Origin: Schistosoma haematobium
Taxonomy: Eukaryota; Platyhelminthes; Trematoda; Strigeidida; Schistosomatidae
Reading direction: 5' to 3'
DNA length: 64,000 nucleotides
Assembly (NCBI RefSeq): GCF_000699445.3
Contig: NC_067202.1
Span: 11,871,924 to 11,935,923 of the forward strand
The notes beneath the pieces were generated by a model. It worked only from the letters and a program-made list of their open reading frames with translations, was not told the DNA's origin and did no database searches. The position numbers and the translations under genes are program-made. Each line of letters opens with the position of its first letter. Position 1 is the first letter of the stretch. Positions 34,705-46,595 of the stretch are shown here, piece after piece.

Positions 34705-37604
34705 GTATGTACTTTAGAGTAAAATTATTTGAATCAAATTGTTGTGTATTTTTGGATAATCTTTCTATGGAAAAGCAATTATCTAAGTGAAACCCTACTT
34801 TTCTATACTTATTTTTACTTATTATTAATATGTACGAGTAAACGTTATGGAAATGATATCTTCTCTAGTGAATCGAAACCCAATTACGCAGAGACGATCT
34901 AACTGAATATTTTTTATTGACTATTAGTGCCAAATGTTTGAGGCTTAAAAAAACGTGTGTTGTCTATATGAACCTTGAGTAGAGACAGCAATCGAAGAGA
35001 CTATGGTATTGTGTTGTTCCAATGTATTAAACTGTTAAGCACACAATATACTTTCAAACACATTTCATTTAGGTAATTTACGAGTTCAGAAGTGGGTCAT
35101 ATAAATTCTAGGAGTTGCGCAAACTAATAACGTAAGTTACGTAAACATACTTAAAGTCAGTGGTAAATTAGCATATAATGTGATATAAATGTGTGATGGA
35201 TAAAGTTGCTGCACCACATTAGCATGACGAGATTAGAGTTGAAATAATGTAGTAGCAATGTTGATGGGAAAGACTAACCATTGGAAATAAAACTCTAAAA
35301 GACAGAAACAAAAGTTATACATAACGTTAAATTGGAGCTTAAAATTTATGGGAAGGTAATTATTGAATGGATCTTAGTTCTTGTGACGGATTCTAAGCCA
35401 TATTGCTTAAAGTCTTGACTCACTTATCACAGCTTTAGTGTCAACCACAATCAGGTTGTATGCACCCACTTCATGAACTGATGCCACTTTTTTTATTTAA
35501 TTCTCTTTCATCAAATCGCAATTATATTGATAAAAGAATTCGATAAACATGATATATTACGAATGACACAACTTTCCTTCTGTTTGCTTCTAGTGAGTGT
35601 GATAATGCCTTGGAACGAATTAAACTTCGTGTTTGGTGAGTTTACTTTTGTTTATTAACACTATAATGTATGATTTGTCCACAGAAAATATGCATAATAA
35701 GCATTCATTTTATTATAGTAAACTGTAGGAAGAACGATCAGAAAATGCAATAAAATGTTGAGATCTATTTCTATTATGGAAAACAGCTGTTATCATGGGA
35801 ATTAGACGTTTCATTGTAAACTTTGAAGATTGAAAAGATGATACAAGGTTAGAAAAGTCCTTAACCTACTTTTTGATAAAAAAAAAGTAGACAATGACAT
35901 GTTAAAGGTCAGCAATAACCAATAAAGATCCAACCCACGACAAGTTGTGCGTCATATGTGACGTAACTCGAACAATTCATTTCTACCTGAAGTGTATGCT
36001 AATGATATTATTCAGAAGAACAGTGAAAGCTCCACGATCAAACCATCCAGCTCAGAGAACACAACTCTAGTAAAAGCTAGAATATAAATGTATAGATAAA
36101 TCTTTCTGATTAATGTCCTCTATTGAATGAAAATAAATTATTTCTATCTTTCTCATCAGTAGTTTATTGTTTATTTAAATAAATCAATCTGTTTTTACGA
36201 GAATAATTTAGCCACTCCTTTCTGTATTGGCGTAAAACAATTAATCATTTTGAGTAATTAAGTGTAAACAAATTGACTGATCTTGTTTTCAATGACTTAA
36301 TTGCTGATATTGATACTGTGAGAGAAGTGTAAATTCTGCAAAATTATAGATATAGAAATATTATTATTTAAATAGTTGCTATGACATGATTTCCATTTGC
36401 ATCTTATCACATAAGAAAAAGCTTGATATAATAATCAGTTCTCGATTGATTAACCGACTTTATGTTTTATGTTTTAATAAATCACTATTTAAATAGAATA
36501 ACGGACTAGATATCAATTCATGGGGCTATGATGATCTGTTACTTTTGAATTCTTCAACTAGACCTTATCATATCTCATGGAATGCTTCATTGTTTTGAAT
36601 TATTTATAGGAATTATTCATGGAAATACTCATTAAGTAAAAAATAACATTCAAATATAGTGAACTTAGTTAAGATAAAGAAATTCAGATGTCTGATAGAT
36701 CAGTATGAGTTATCTTCATTTTCCTAGGTCTGATACACACAGATACAGCCTATTATACGTAAGTAAACAGATAACATAAATGGATGACCCTGAGATAGTC
36801 AGTAACTTCACTGAGACATAAGAATGGTTCACATGTTCATTATCATCCGAATAGTGTACTTTTCTGATAATCATTAATCAACAGTTCACATTGCACATAG
36901 CGTACGACCACATGAGTCCAAAGAGACTATCTCATAAGCCGCCCAGTAGAAAACGTTGGATTTCCGCATTTTTGGAGTATAAATGCATCGTTCGATTGAT
37001 ACTCCCTTCGAACACACACACACACACTTGGAATGATTACTAATTGTTTAAGGTTTATTTCCTAATGGGTTGTAGGTGTGCTCATCTGTATACTCTCAAA
37101 GTAGAAACAGTTAGCTGTTCATTGTTTCGTGATTTCCAATAGATTTTCCCGACTGATGACGTTTTGTAACAGAAATAATATTCACATACAAATAATCTTT
37201 ACAAAGCTCTCTTACATTGATTAACATCTGTACAGTCTAAATCATACCATCGTGATTCATTCACACAAAACACTAACAACATAACTCCATTTAACAAAAG
37301 ATGTTTCTTTATTTCATATCTTGATATATTGAATGACATATTATGTAATGATAAGTTTTGCATAGTGAAAAGAAAGATATAGTTCCGTTTCATAAAAGAA
37401 TTCTAACATTAACTAAGATGACAATACATGAAAGTCTGTGATGCACAAATTATTGTAAGTGTTTAACATAAAATATGAATGAATTAAATAAGGTTGTTAT
37501 CACAAAGGTAACTCCTTCTCTTAAAATTTAAATTCATTTTAATATGCTACAATAATATGTAATGTTTACCATTCTTATTCAAATATTATCATGATATAAT
37601 ATCA
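34705..37604. other. Introns around the micro-exon, nothing recognised
   Basis: Apart from the 42-base exon at 35594-35635, I see only AT-rich intron sequence with a short CA run near 37014-37027. No repeat family of this window was recognised here, which makes it the longest stretch free of recognised mobile elements. Confidence 0.5.
35594..35635 (+). CDS. UNC13: UNC13 C2B micro-exon (residues 224-238)
   Basis: This 42-base exon is too short for ordinary ORF finding. It lies between GCTTCTAG and a GTGAG donor and reads ECDNALERIKLRVW, matching the family block ECHN..DRIKVRVWD between C2B strands 4 and 6. Both splice phases fit: the leading T completes Phe224, and the trailing TG is completed by the G that opens the next exon to make Trp238. 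Its position and phase agree with C2B continuity, so despite its size I regard it as certain. The upstream intron, 889 bases, is the shortest in the window. Confidence 0.95.
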
Positions 37605-37835
37605 GTAATTGAGGTCATGAGTCAATTGAAGCCAGAACACTATGGAAGACCTGGAAACACTGGATGGCCGTTTCGTCCTATTGTGGGACTCCCCGGCAGT
37701 GCGCATCCACGACCCAACCTCGCAGGATTCAAACCCAGGACCTATCAGTCTCTCGCGCGAGCGCTTAACCACTAGACGACTGGACCGGCATCCAACGGTG
37801 TTAATGTCTAAATTCAATGATTCGGAAACAGGATT
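37605..37835 (-). repeat. Family A copy, nearly full length, minus strand
   Basis: Complete from tail (GAGTCAATTGAAGC) to tRNA-like head (GTCTAGTGGTTAAGCGCTCG on the minus strand) and the GTTGGATGCCGGTCC start. The ribozyme region reads GCACTG CCGGGGA, GTCCCACAATAGGAC, GAAAC, GGCCATC, CAGTGT: the CTGANGA core is mutated and the triplet is ATC. Confidence 0.8.
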
Positions 37836-38149
37836 TATTCAGTTTCTGTATGGCAAATTTTAAGAGTTTGTACAATAGACCATATGCACATTTGTACGCA
37901 GTGAAGATGCAAAGCTAAATAGGGATTAGAAGAAAAATTCGTTCATTTTATTGACTGAAAACATTATTCCTAGAACAATGACACACCTTATTCTTTGGGT
38001 TTTAAGAAGTTCATTGACTGATGAAAATACATAGTTAGAGCTGATAGCATCCTATATCATCATGAGTACTGATTGAATAATATCAATCATATTTTTATTG
38101 ATGATCATTTATCTGAATACCAGAACATTGTAGTAAACTTTATTCAAGT
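37836..38149. other. AT-rich intron, nothing recognised
   Basis: No exon or repeat is supported. Confidence 0.5.
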
Positions 38150-38340
38150 GGTTGAAAGCAATTGACAATTAATTTGCCCTACCTAGGTTTCATGCTATTT
38201 GCCAATTTTTAGCTAGGAATACCTGCTATCGTGAGGGAATTTGTAGCCTCTGTGAGATTCCAACACAGGTTCATAATTTGGGACATTACCACCGAGCTAT
38301 TTGAGTCGTTATTGTGTTACTGCAGAACCGATATATCTAT
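38150..38340 (-). repeat. tRNA-like family C copy
   Basis: GTGAGATTCCAACACAGGTTC and GGGACATTACCACCGAGCTA parallel the 29.9-kb copy, giving in reverse TAGCTCGGTGGTAATG and a B-box-like TTGGAATCTC. Confidence 0.55.
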
Positions 38341-38574
38341 AACTGATCGACATCTGAACACTAAGACCATATTTTTCTATTCAAGTGGGAGATGTCAGTT
38401 TAAATCCACCGAAAAGCATCGGTTCTCATTGAATTGCAGGGGTACCTTGTTGGTGAGTACCAACTTGCACTAAACTCAGGTTAAATATGGCTGCTCTTAG
38501 GCGATGTTGAACCACCCAACATCTCAACAAAGTGCACATAATGTCCAGTCATTCAGGATAGTTGCTACGTTACA

Positions 38575-39148
38575 ACGTCGTAGGTAGAAGTTAATCAGCA
38601 ATCCCCAATTAGTAGGGTGCTAGGTAAGGATAAGAAACCAATTGATAAAGCAGCAAATCCTCATCAACTGAGTTAGTTGGGACATGTGTTACATGTGTTC
38701 AACCATCTTCTACCTCGATGAACGATGCTGTTTGGTGTAGGAGTAGGTTAGAAGAAGGCTAATGGTGGCCAAATCAAGACATGAGAGTGGGTCTACAAAG
38801 ACACTGACATTTCGACTAAAGCATGTTAATTTATGTAAACTACTTGGTTGAGGTTCGCGTGATTATCATAGCCACTGGTTAGTAAGTTTGAATGACATGG
38901 CTCAAAATCATTTACAGTGACGCAGGTCCATCCATTCTTTATCTTCCTTCAAATGATGAGCTTCTGAGTTCCTCATCACGTTTTTATAGTTAACTAATTT
39001 ATATTTTCTTTTTGAATTGCATATTTGATGACTATTACTAGTGATAATGTTACTGGCTGTACTAGTCTGGGATTCGGTTTGACAATTTCATCTCTTTGTG
39101 TTAATGAGGTATGACAACTTGTACGGATATACTAACTGACTGACTGGG
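38575..39148 (+). repeat. Family B non-LTR 3' end, pseudogenised
   Basis: Covers the RT C-terminal coding part (VLGKD.K.., HQL.. GHVLH, a GVGVG-like GTGTAGGAGTAGG stretch, ATGACATGGCTCAAAATC) and the 3' untranslated part to TAACTGACTGACTGG. Stops and frameshifts throughout. Confidence 0.75.
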
Positions 39149-39608
39149 GGATTGAATAAACGTGATATTCGTGATTATTCAGTCAACCATAAATGGTCAA
39201 CTCTATCGGATGTTTACTTCTATGTGTGAAACATCTGTTGACATCAATGATCATCAAAATCTGGTTTTATTATTATCTCATGGAATAGTCCGTTTCAGTT
39301 ATTGTTGATGTTGTTGTTCTTAGTAGGTTTGAATATTCGTTGAGTTCTTTACCACAGAAATGAATATCTAGAGAGAATGAACTGTCATTAACTATGTTGG
39401 ATTGATATTGTAATAAAAGATTTCTTGTGTTTTATTCAGTTGTTTATAATTTTCAGTCAAGATAAAAATGTTAGGTGTCTGTAATGAGCAAGAACTCAGA
39501 TATGGTAAACAATTTATTGTTTGATGTAAAATTACACAGTGCCTGACATTGTGAAAGGTCATGTTCATTTTAAATATTTTTCACATTTTTACAACTTTTT
39601 CCCTACAG
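39149..39608. other. AT-rich intron end, nothing recognised
   Basis: Ends at the acceptor of the C2B loop 3 exon. Confidence 0.5.
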
Positions 39609-39736
39609 GGATGAAGATAATGATTTAAAGTCGAAAATTCGACAAAAATTCACTAGAGAATCGGATGATTTTCTTGGTCAGACAATTATTGAAGTAAGAA
39701 CATTAAGCGGTGAAATGGATGTATGGTATAATCTTG
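39609..39736 (+). CDS. UNC13: UNC13 C2B exon with calcium-binding loop 3 (residues 238-281)
   Basis: The exon is flanked by CCCTACAG and GTAAGT. It encodes [24 protein letters not shown], then [18 protein letters not shown]. Asp239 and Asp241 are the loop 3 calcium ligands expected after VW. The insert [13 protein letters not shown] corresponds to the short amphipathic helix characteristic of the Munc13 C2B loop 3, which takes part in membrane binding. SDDFLGQT and [12 protein letters not shown] are almost invariant in UNC13 proteins, so identity here is very high. The final G pairs with AG of the next exon to make Glu281. Confidence 0.97.
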
Positions 39737-40453
39737 GTAAGTGGTTTAAGTGAATTGAAATAATTTCATCTTGTCTGTATATAAGCACAATAATGATTAT
39801 GATGATATTGAATGTAATAATCAAATATTGAGACATTTCAATGTTTCATCTACATATAACACTTAAAGTAATTAACTATCGTTCACTTATCCCTGTGATT
39901 ACAAATTGAGTCGATTGGTTATATAGTATAACAACTATTGAATGAATATTGCTTAGTAACTAACTTCCTTATACGTGATATAATTTAACTCAACTAGAAA
40001 CAATTTCTTATTGGGATTTCTGAAATTTACCCTTAAACCAGTCATTAATGAGCCAGTTATGTAATAAAAGTGTTAAGGTAGGGTGATTGTGGTAATTACT
40101 TCCATCTGAATATTCATTTATTTCATATAGGGTATAGCATACAATGAATGAATTAAAACGGAAAATAATTGTTCTATTCATAACCTGTTAATCACAGTTA
40201 TAACCCAGTGCACAAATTATCATCAAGTGAATAAATTTTATCGTTTCAGGAATTTTCAGCTATTCTTCACTATGCTAAACAAAACATATTGAAAAGAAAA
40301 TGTTCAAGAATTAAATTCTCTTGTCAACTTGATCTTATGAATATGTATTCATTAATTCAAAAGAGAAGTGTATTCAACACACTGAAACCACTCCGAGATC
40401 ATTATTTTTTCTTAGAGAACAATACGGTTTTAATTCACTCAGAAGTTTAAACA
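39737..40453. other. AT-rich intron, nothing recognised
   Basis: No exon or repeat is supported. Confidence 0.5.
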
Positions 40454-41282
40454 TTACTTACTTACTTACTTACTTACGCCTGTTACTCCCAATGGAGCAT
40501 AGGCCACCGACCAGCATAGTCCAACTCACTCTGTCCAGAGCCTTCCTTTCCAGTTCTATCCAATTCTTGTTCATTTTTCTCATGTTTGTTTCCATTTCTC
40601 GCCGAACTATGTTCTTTGGTCTTCCTCTTTTCCCTTCGCCTTGAGGATTGTGTGTGAGGGATTGCCTTGTGACGCAGTTGGATGCTTTCCTCAATGTGTG
40701 TCCTATACACTTCTAGCACTTCTTTCTGATTTTCTCCTCGGCTGGAATCTGGTTTGTTCTCTCTCACAATAGGTTGTTCCTGATAGTGTTCGGCCAACGG
40801 AACCGACGTATTTTGCGTAGACAGCTTTATCTTCTGAATGATGGCTTTCGTAGTTCTCCAGGTTTCCGCCCCATATAGTAGAACTGTTTTGATATTTGTA
40901 ATAAAAACTCTGGCCTTGGTGTTGGTTGACAGTTGTTTTGAGTTCCAGATGTTCTTCAGTTGTAAATATACTGCCGTTGCCTTCACATCTGCATCAGATC
41001 CACCATGTTTATCAATGGTGCTGCCCAGATATGAAAAGGATTATACATCTTCCAAATCTTCTCCGTCAATTGTGACTGGATTGGTGTATACTGTGTTGTA
41101 TCGGATAATCTTGCTTTTCCCTTTGTGTATGTTGAGACCTACTGCTGCTGAGGCTGCTACTACACGGGTCGTCTTCTCCTGCATTTGTTGTTGCGTTTGC
41201 GGTAGAAGAGCCAGATCATCTGCGAAGTCTAGATCGTCCAGCTGCATTCTAGCAGTCCAGCCTTGCCTAACACCAGTAGTTA
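40454..41282 (-). mobile_element. 5'-truncated RTE retrotransposon with intact FADD motif
   Basis: From the TTAC repeat run (40455-40476) the minus strand encodes, with frameshifts, the RT C terminus (AYLQLKNIWNSKQLSTNTKA, GAETWRTT, then [20 protein letters not shown] end) and, further 5', LDDLDFADDLALL with the catalytic Asp pair and GLNIHKGKSK. GVRQG is joined directly to WTARMQ, so about 30 residues of the RT core are deleted. It is broken off at 41282, inside a family A arm. Confidence 0.87.
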
Positions 41283-41735
41283 CCTCGAACCACGATGGAA
41301 AACGTGGAAGCACTGGACGGCCGTTTCGTCCACAACAACCCTTCTGATACTAATCAACGTGTGCTCACTAGTGACTGGCTTCAAGAGGTATATCCTGGAG
41401 TTCCAGTGAGAAGTAGTGACCAATGGAGTTCAACCGGGTCAGTTGTGAGATAGTAACTCACTGAAGACAATGATGGATGTGTCACTCAATTTCATGGATT
41501 ATTTGAAGTTAGACATTAACATCGTTGAATGCTGGTTCAGTGGTCTAGTGGTTAAGCATTCATGCGCGAGGCCAATAGGTCCTGGGTTGGAATCTTGCAA
41601 AGCGGGATCGTCGATGCGCACTGCCGAGGAGTCCCACAGTGGGACGTCCAGTGCCTCCAGGCTTTCTGTGGTTGTCTAGGTTCAACTGACTGATTATCTC
41701 AACCATTGAAATTACTATTATATGCACAAAGCTTC
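41283..41735 (+). repeat. Family A fold-back copy
   Basis: An inverted 3' fragment (41283-41331: GGAAGCACTGGACGGCCG, TTTCGTCC) is followed by a spacer of about 170 bases and a plus-oriented unit with tRNA-like head (GTTCAGTGGTCTAGTGG), GTCCTGGGTTGGAATC and CACTGCCGAGGAGTCCC. The GAAAC and CGGCC bases are deleted from the plus unit's ribozyme. The spacer matches, in reverse, the one at 62090-62150. The RTE at 40454-41282 abuts and truncates the inverted arm. Confidence 0.78.
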
Positions 41736-42109
41736 TGATACTAATCATTAATTAGTTGATTTTGGACGTACATTATGCTGAATATCTATTAATCAAAGCT
41801 TTAAAGATGCTATGATTTGTTACTTCCTTGAGATTTCGATTAGAACTAAAAACGAAGCTTCTATAAACTGGTATCTATTGACAAATAGAACTGAACAAAA
41901 AACACTTTTATTGTTATGTAAAACAAATTGATTTTTTAAATAAAATTCAGTTTTTAATTGTTAAAATAATTCTGATGACTAGATACTTTAAATGTTATAA
42001 ATTAAGAATCTCAGAAAGAGTTTAAGTAACCAGGATACTTCAAACCCCTTTTAATAACAATGTACGCATCATATTCGCCGATCAAATTAATAGTTATTTT
42101 GATAATTGA
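41736..42109. other. AT-rich intron, nothing recognised
   Basis: No exon or repeat is supported. Confidence 0.5.
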
Positions 42110-42245
42110 TTAAAATTGTGAGACGAAAGGTACTGGATTCGAATCCCTGATTGAATATCAACTATAAGATGCAAGTAGTCCAGGTGACAAGTTTTAAATA
42201 GGATGAAGCACGTGCCTTAGATTCCACTGCTAACTATAGTTTGTC
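42110..42245 (+). repeat. SM-alpha-like copy, degenerate
   Basis: B-box-like GGATTCGAATCCC, AATATCAACT, then GGTGACAAGTTTTAAATAGG, ATGAAGCACG and TTAGATTCCACTGC. The ribozyme core is gone (GGTGACA for CTGATGA, GAAGC for GAAAC). Confidence 0.62.
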
Positions 42246-42430
42246 TATTCTACATAAAATATGTAACAAAATGGTAGTATCGAGATAATCCGTTCAAAAT
42301 GCAAATGTGTCAATTGAAATTGATCATTATTTAATCTTGATTATGAACAATGAGATCATTCATTGCCTTTCTAACAATAATACTAATGTTGTTCATATTT
42401 TATTCTTTTATTCTCAAAACAAAACTTTAG

Positions 42431-42546
42431 AGAAACGGACAGATAAATCAGCAGTATCTGGAGCTATTCGTTTATTGATTTCTGTTGAAATAAAAGGTGA
42501 AGAACAAATGGCTTCATTTCATGTACAGTATACAGCATTACACGGT
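42431..42546 (+). CDS. UNC13: UNC13 exon, end of C2B and bridge to MUN (residues 281-319)
   Basis: The acceptor is AACTTTAG and the donor GTAAGT. The product reads [53 protein letters not shown] is the last C2B strand and among the most conserved runs in the family; VEIKGEE..FHVQYT.LH begins the segment leading into MUN. I placed the donor after the GGT codon (phase 0) because the next exon at 47176 is open only in phase 0. Using the overlapping GT two bases earlier would break the frame. Confidence 0.96.
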
Positions 42547-42839
42547 GTAAGTATTATTTTCGTTTGTTTGTATAGATGTATGAGGCTTTTGGAAAAATAA
42601 ATCGAGTTTTCAGTGATGCTATGTTTTGTGATCTAGACAATTTGATTATCGAGTTTTCACTGTTCTTTTAGCTCAGAGAATATTACATCACGAAGAAGAA
42701 TTCACCGGAGCTACAAACTTTCTTCCTCATTTTGATAAATTGAGGTGAAGAATACTTATATTTTCTACAAAATTCCATAAACTTTAAATCCATTTTCTTT
42801 TTTAATCAGAGTGTAATATGGATAAAGAGATTTATCTAG

Positions 42840-43005
42840 ATAGACGAACATCGAAAACCAGGAAGCATTGTGCACCTGTTTCCTCCTATCATGAGACTCT
42901 TCAGAGTCCAGAACTAAAGATCTTGCTCTCAATCCTTCGTGGTGGGTTGCGGATTTACAGTGTGAAGTTGAACGTTTATTCAAAAAATCTTTTGATATTT
43001 TGATG
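42840..43005 (-). repeat. Family A copy, strongly degenerate
   Basis: AAAACCAGGAAGCATTGTGCA, CCTATCATGAGACTCTTCAG and CTCAATCCTTCGTGG are relics of the tail, ribozyme and B-box regions, minus strand. Confidence 0.5.
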
Positions 43006-43214
43006 GGGGAATTATTAAAATCAGCATTCAATCAATCGCTAAACTCGAGATTACTTTTTTCTCTTTCTAGAAAATTGCAATATACAAGAAAGGGCATTTA
43101 TCATTATCACCTAATATAGTTGCTAGCTTCATTGTTCTGTTAAATGTGGACATTAAAATAAACGTGATAATACAGTTAGTTTCGTGTGTTCAGCATCATC
43201 AGCATAACAATAAT

Positions 43215-43560
43215 GCTGACTTCTCACAAACGAATGGGTGGGGTTAGAAAAGGTCAACCCTGAAAATGCACACCTCACCTTGTCCCATGGATATCCGTCT
43301 CCGGCGGTAAGGTCCCAACAAGTACGGAGGTAACACGAAAATTACTGACAAAACGTCGTGTGTGACCGACCTCAAGCAGTTGTCCCTTGGGCACTGCATT
43401 CATGCTCTCGGGTCACTAAGACCACATCTAATCCAGTTTCCTTTTCAGGTACCTCTAGAAGAACCCTCCCATGGTGTGGGAAACCGAGAAGTGGTAATCG
43501 CCCTCATACCTCTAACAGCACTCAAGATCAATATTCATCATTTGCAAGTGAATTGATATA
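43215..43560 (+). repeat. Dispersed repeat family E, copy 2
   Basis: Matches 21195-21492; shared blocks include CCCATGGATATCCGTCTCC, GGTAAGGTCCCAACAAGTAC, CCTTGGGCACTGC and GCCCTCATACCTCTAACAGC. GC-richer than the intron. Two overlapping open stretches are not conserved in the other copy. Confidence 0.65.
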
Positions 43561-43739
43561 GTGTTAGGATTAATTTCTACTTACTCAGACTTGACGAAAA
43601 ACGTCAACTACGAAAATGTGAAAAATGATTGAAGTGACGAATTTCGAGTGATGATTGTAAGAGTCCTAGTAATAAGCTATGACCGATAGGGTTTGAATAT
43701 GTCTAACATGGAAAAGACCTTGTTTATCAGTGATATCAG
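43561..43739. other. Short intron gap, nothing recognised
   Basis: No feature seen. Confidence 0.5.
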
Positions 43740-43910
43740 AATTACATACGTAGACCACTGGATGACAACCCAATGATCAAAATATTAGGCGCTCACAATG
43801 AGATCTGAAAGTCATGGGTTTGATCCTCTGTGGAAAGGTCGAGTATGGGCACTACTGTTAAGCCACGTACTAAGATTAAAACAATTATTCAATGCTTTCT
43901 GGTTCTTAAT
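43740..43910 (+). repeat. Family A copy, degenerate
   Basis: GTAGACCACTGGATGACAACC precedes a head-like TTAGGCGCTCAC, the B-box-like GGGTTTGATCCTC and GGGCACTACTGTTAAGCC. The ribozyme 3' half is lost. Confidence 0.5.
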
Positions 43911-44384
43911 ATTCGTCAAACTAAAATCGGTCCAATGATATGAACCATAAAAATATTGATATTGATTTTATTAAATTATCTATCATAAATATTTATTGCT
44001 TATCGTTTAATAATAAATTGCTGACTGTCCATTTTTTGTACTTTCATGGCATGTCAGTCAAAATTTGCCTGACTTTACTTTTTTTTTGGAAATTTCATTA
44101 CACCTTCAAAGTAGACATCCGTTTCGCATAACGAAAAGGAGATCGATAAATAGATAAATAGCTGGAGAGAGAGAGAGAGGAATTCTCGATCAAGATGTTA
44201 TACATGCATCTTAGCTTATCTGTTAGCTGTAACCAACTAGTGAAAATTTACTTAAAAAGATGTATTTTAAATAATGTAACACTGAAAATGACCAACTTAG
44301 GATGTATGTTTATGTGTGTATATGCGTTCCTGAAGTATGTATATGATTTGAGATACTTCTTATGGAAGAAAGTATCAAAGGATA
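43911..44384. other. AT-rich intron with GA run
   Basis: A short GA repeat at about 44164-44180; nothing else recognised. Confidence 0.5.
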
Positions 44385-44560
44385 AGGTTTTTTAGTGACT
44401 ATCAATGGAATCCGAAACTTGTTTTTTTACTCGATTAGGGACTCGTCAATTCAGTATACTTTGATTACATTATTCAGACTTGTACCCAGCATCTTACGCG
44501 TGAAACTCGAACTCATTATCATCCAAGCTACGATGAGAAGATGGGAACGTCTTTGAATAG
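44385..44560 (-). repeat. SM-alpha-like copy, degenerate
   Basis: AGTGACTATCAATGGAATCC, GATTAGGGACTCGTCAATTC (core reads TTGACGA) and GCGTGAAACTCGAACTCATT correspond to the 3' arm, ribozyme and B-box regions in minus orientation. Confidence 0.55.
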
Positions 44561-45445
44561 GAATTGTTAAAATTTAAGTGATAACCAATTTATTTGGTTT
44601 TCCTATGAGAGGTTCTATCTTACTCAATATCTTAGCAAATTTATTACTGCTAGACTGTCAGTGTTTCTCGGTAGACCTTGAAATGTATTCAGTAGTTGAT
44701 TATAGGCAACCTTGATCCTATATTTTATTATTTTATAGTATTCCACTTGTAGTTAATCAGTTCTAACATTCATCAAATTCAGTAACTGGTGTATAGTCAT
44801 TAGATTGCTACATTCCTTACTACTCAAGTTAAGTTTGTACACTTTCCAGAAAAAATGTCGCTTAAAAAATCACTTTTTGCTTGTAACAAATTACAGACTA
44901 TAGTGAAATTACTTTTGTCTACAAAGGTATGGTGATATGAACAATGTTTAGAATGGACACAAAGCTCTAGGTAAATATGACATATAAGCTGACAAATATG
45001 GAAATTTTTCATCGACTGAGTTGGTTACATATACCTATTCTTCAACTACCCGATCGCAAGATGGTATCCAGCGTAGGGGTAGGTTGGAAGAAAGTTAATG
45101 TCATTCAAACTGATACAGTTAATAATTATAATACTCCATCATTTGTCTTGATTGTTTCATTTTGTTTAGGACATGCAATCATGTCAACATGGACTGATGA
45201 ACATACCTGACAAATCATAAACTGTATATGACATTGTCTGATAAATGAATTGTAGACAAGAATATAAAATATTACTTTTCCATAATAGGCCAGCATTTAT
45301 TAAATTTATGATTGAATTCTACTAAGGAGTAATAATATTACCGGTTTGAGGGGGTGAAGTGAGTTGGACTGGGCGGATACTGATTGATGTTGTTAAGTTC
45401 TTTTTTCCATCAAAAGCTTATTGAATTATTGAAATATTATTTCAG
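44561..45445. other. Intron gap with a short family B fragment
   Basis: At about 45030-45105 ACCTATTCTTCAACTACCCG and GGTAGGTTGGAAGAAAGTTA match the RT C-terminal coding part of family B (plus strand). The remainder is AT-rich with nothing recognised. Confidence 0.5.
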
Positions 45446-45556
45446 GTATTTATCTGAACAGTTTTCTAGTTTACTTCATTTACTTCGTTTGTATGTTGAT
45501 TCAACAATGGAATATTTGTTGATTACAGAAGAAACTAATTATCGTAATTATACAAA
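45446..45556 (+). other. Exon-like 37-codon stretch out of phase with UNC13
   Basis: Between a TTATTTCAG acceptor and a GTAAAT donor is a 111-base stretch whose one open frame reads YLSEQFSSLLHLLRLYVDST and continues to an EETNYRNYTK end. It lies in the intron between the exons at 42431 and 47176, whose junction is phase 0. Inserted there it would read stop at the fourth codon. It may be a poison exon, part of an unrecognised nested gene, or coincidence. Confidence 0.3.
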
Positions 45557-46439
45557 GTAAATTAGCTTTATCATGGGAATTACACTTACTCAAGTAATTG
45601 TGTTCGTCTAAAAAAAAACAATTGTAAATTACATATTTCTACGAAATAGTAAACTTGAGAATTGAAAACATTTACTCCTTCTCTCATTTTTTCATTAAGA
45701 TAAAACTTTCAACAATAAACTCATTTGAACTATTGAATAATATGATGGGAATTATGAGTTTTGTTAATGTTTATAGTGAAAACAATCGATAAATGCTCAT
45801 TGACATATTTATAAGTGATTGATAGCTGTTCTCATATGAATAAAAGGTTGACGGCAATTTCGATAAATCTTATGATGTCAAAATGTAGTCTAGATGACCA
45901 GAAAAATTGGATTTATCATTGTCATAAAACGTATTAACAATAGATATTAATTGAATCATAAATTAATCAAAGCTTAGGTGATTGGTGACAACCAGTCATG
46001 CTGGTTACTTATATTTGAATAAAATCAAGTTATGGGACAGTAACTGAATGTTTATTTTTCTTGATTATAAATAGATGATCTTTATTTAAGCATTAATAAC
46101 ACGTAAGGATAACATGAAAGGATCTCTTTTCAACGCATTTATTATCAATCAGGTACAATCGTATATATAAGTATATATGAATTTTTTGAAAGTATGAATT
46201 TTGTGAGGACTTATGTACAATGAATAAATGTGATAATGTAATATACTATCGTTATAATACTAGATTATGCAGTGTAAGTATTAACAATAATAGACCGTAT
46301 GTGTTCAAATAAAGTGTTGATTTGTCCGAGAACTGAGCAAACTATCAAATGAAATTGTTCCAACTATGTGACAGTGAGTGAAAATCTCAAGCAGAAATAT
46401 TTCTATCTCATTTCCTAGTATCTTAAACGACGAAAGTGC
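45557..46439. other. AT-rich intron, nothing recognised
   Basis: No exon or repeat is supported. Confidence 0.5.
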
Positions 46440-46595
46440 CTTCATTGAGAGTATGAATCGGTCTAGGTTAAGCCGCAATTGAAAACCTGTCATAGTATGG
46501 CACTCCTCAACAGTGCGCATACACAACCTCGCTGATGAAACAGCTGTCCGGCCCTCTTCGGTCATCGATAGCACCTCAACTATGATTAGCAATCA
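46440..46595 (-). repeat. Family A fragment, minus strand
   Basis: TAGGTTAAGCCGCAATTGAAAACC is followed by CATAGTATGGCACTCC and TCAACAGTGCGCATACACAACC; the ribozyme middle is deleted and the head is missing. Confidence 0.55.

Noticed and set aside
40838..41347. 169-codon plus-strand open frame
   Set aside because: It is the antisense of the RTE reverse transcriptase running into a family A fragment.
43358..43561. Open frames in the family E repeat
   Set aside because: The other copy at 21.2-21.5 kb does not keep the frame.
45446..45556. This stretch as a constitutive UNC13 coding exon
   Set aside because: The junction it would occupy is phase 0 and reading through it in that phase meets a stop; exons 42431 and 47176 join directly with a good family match.
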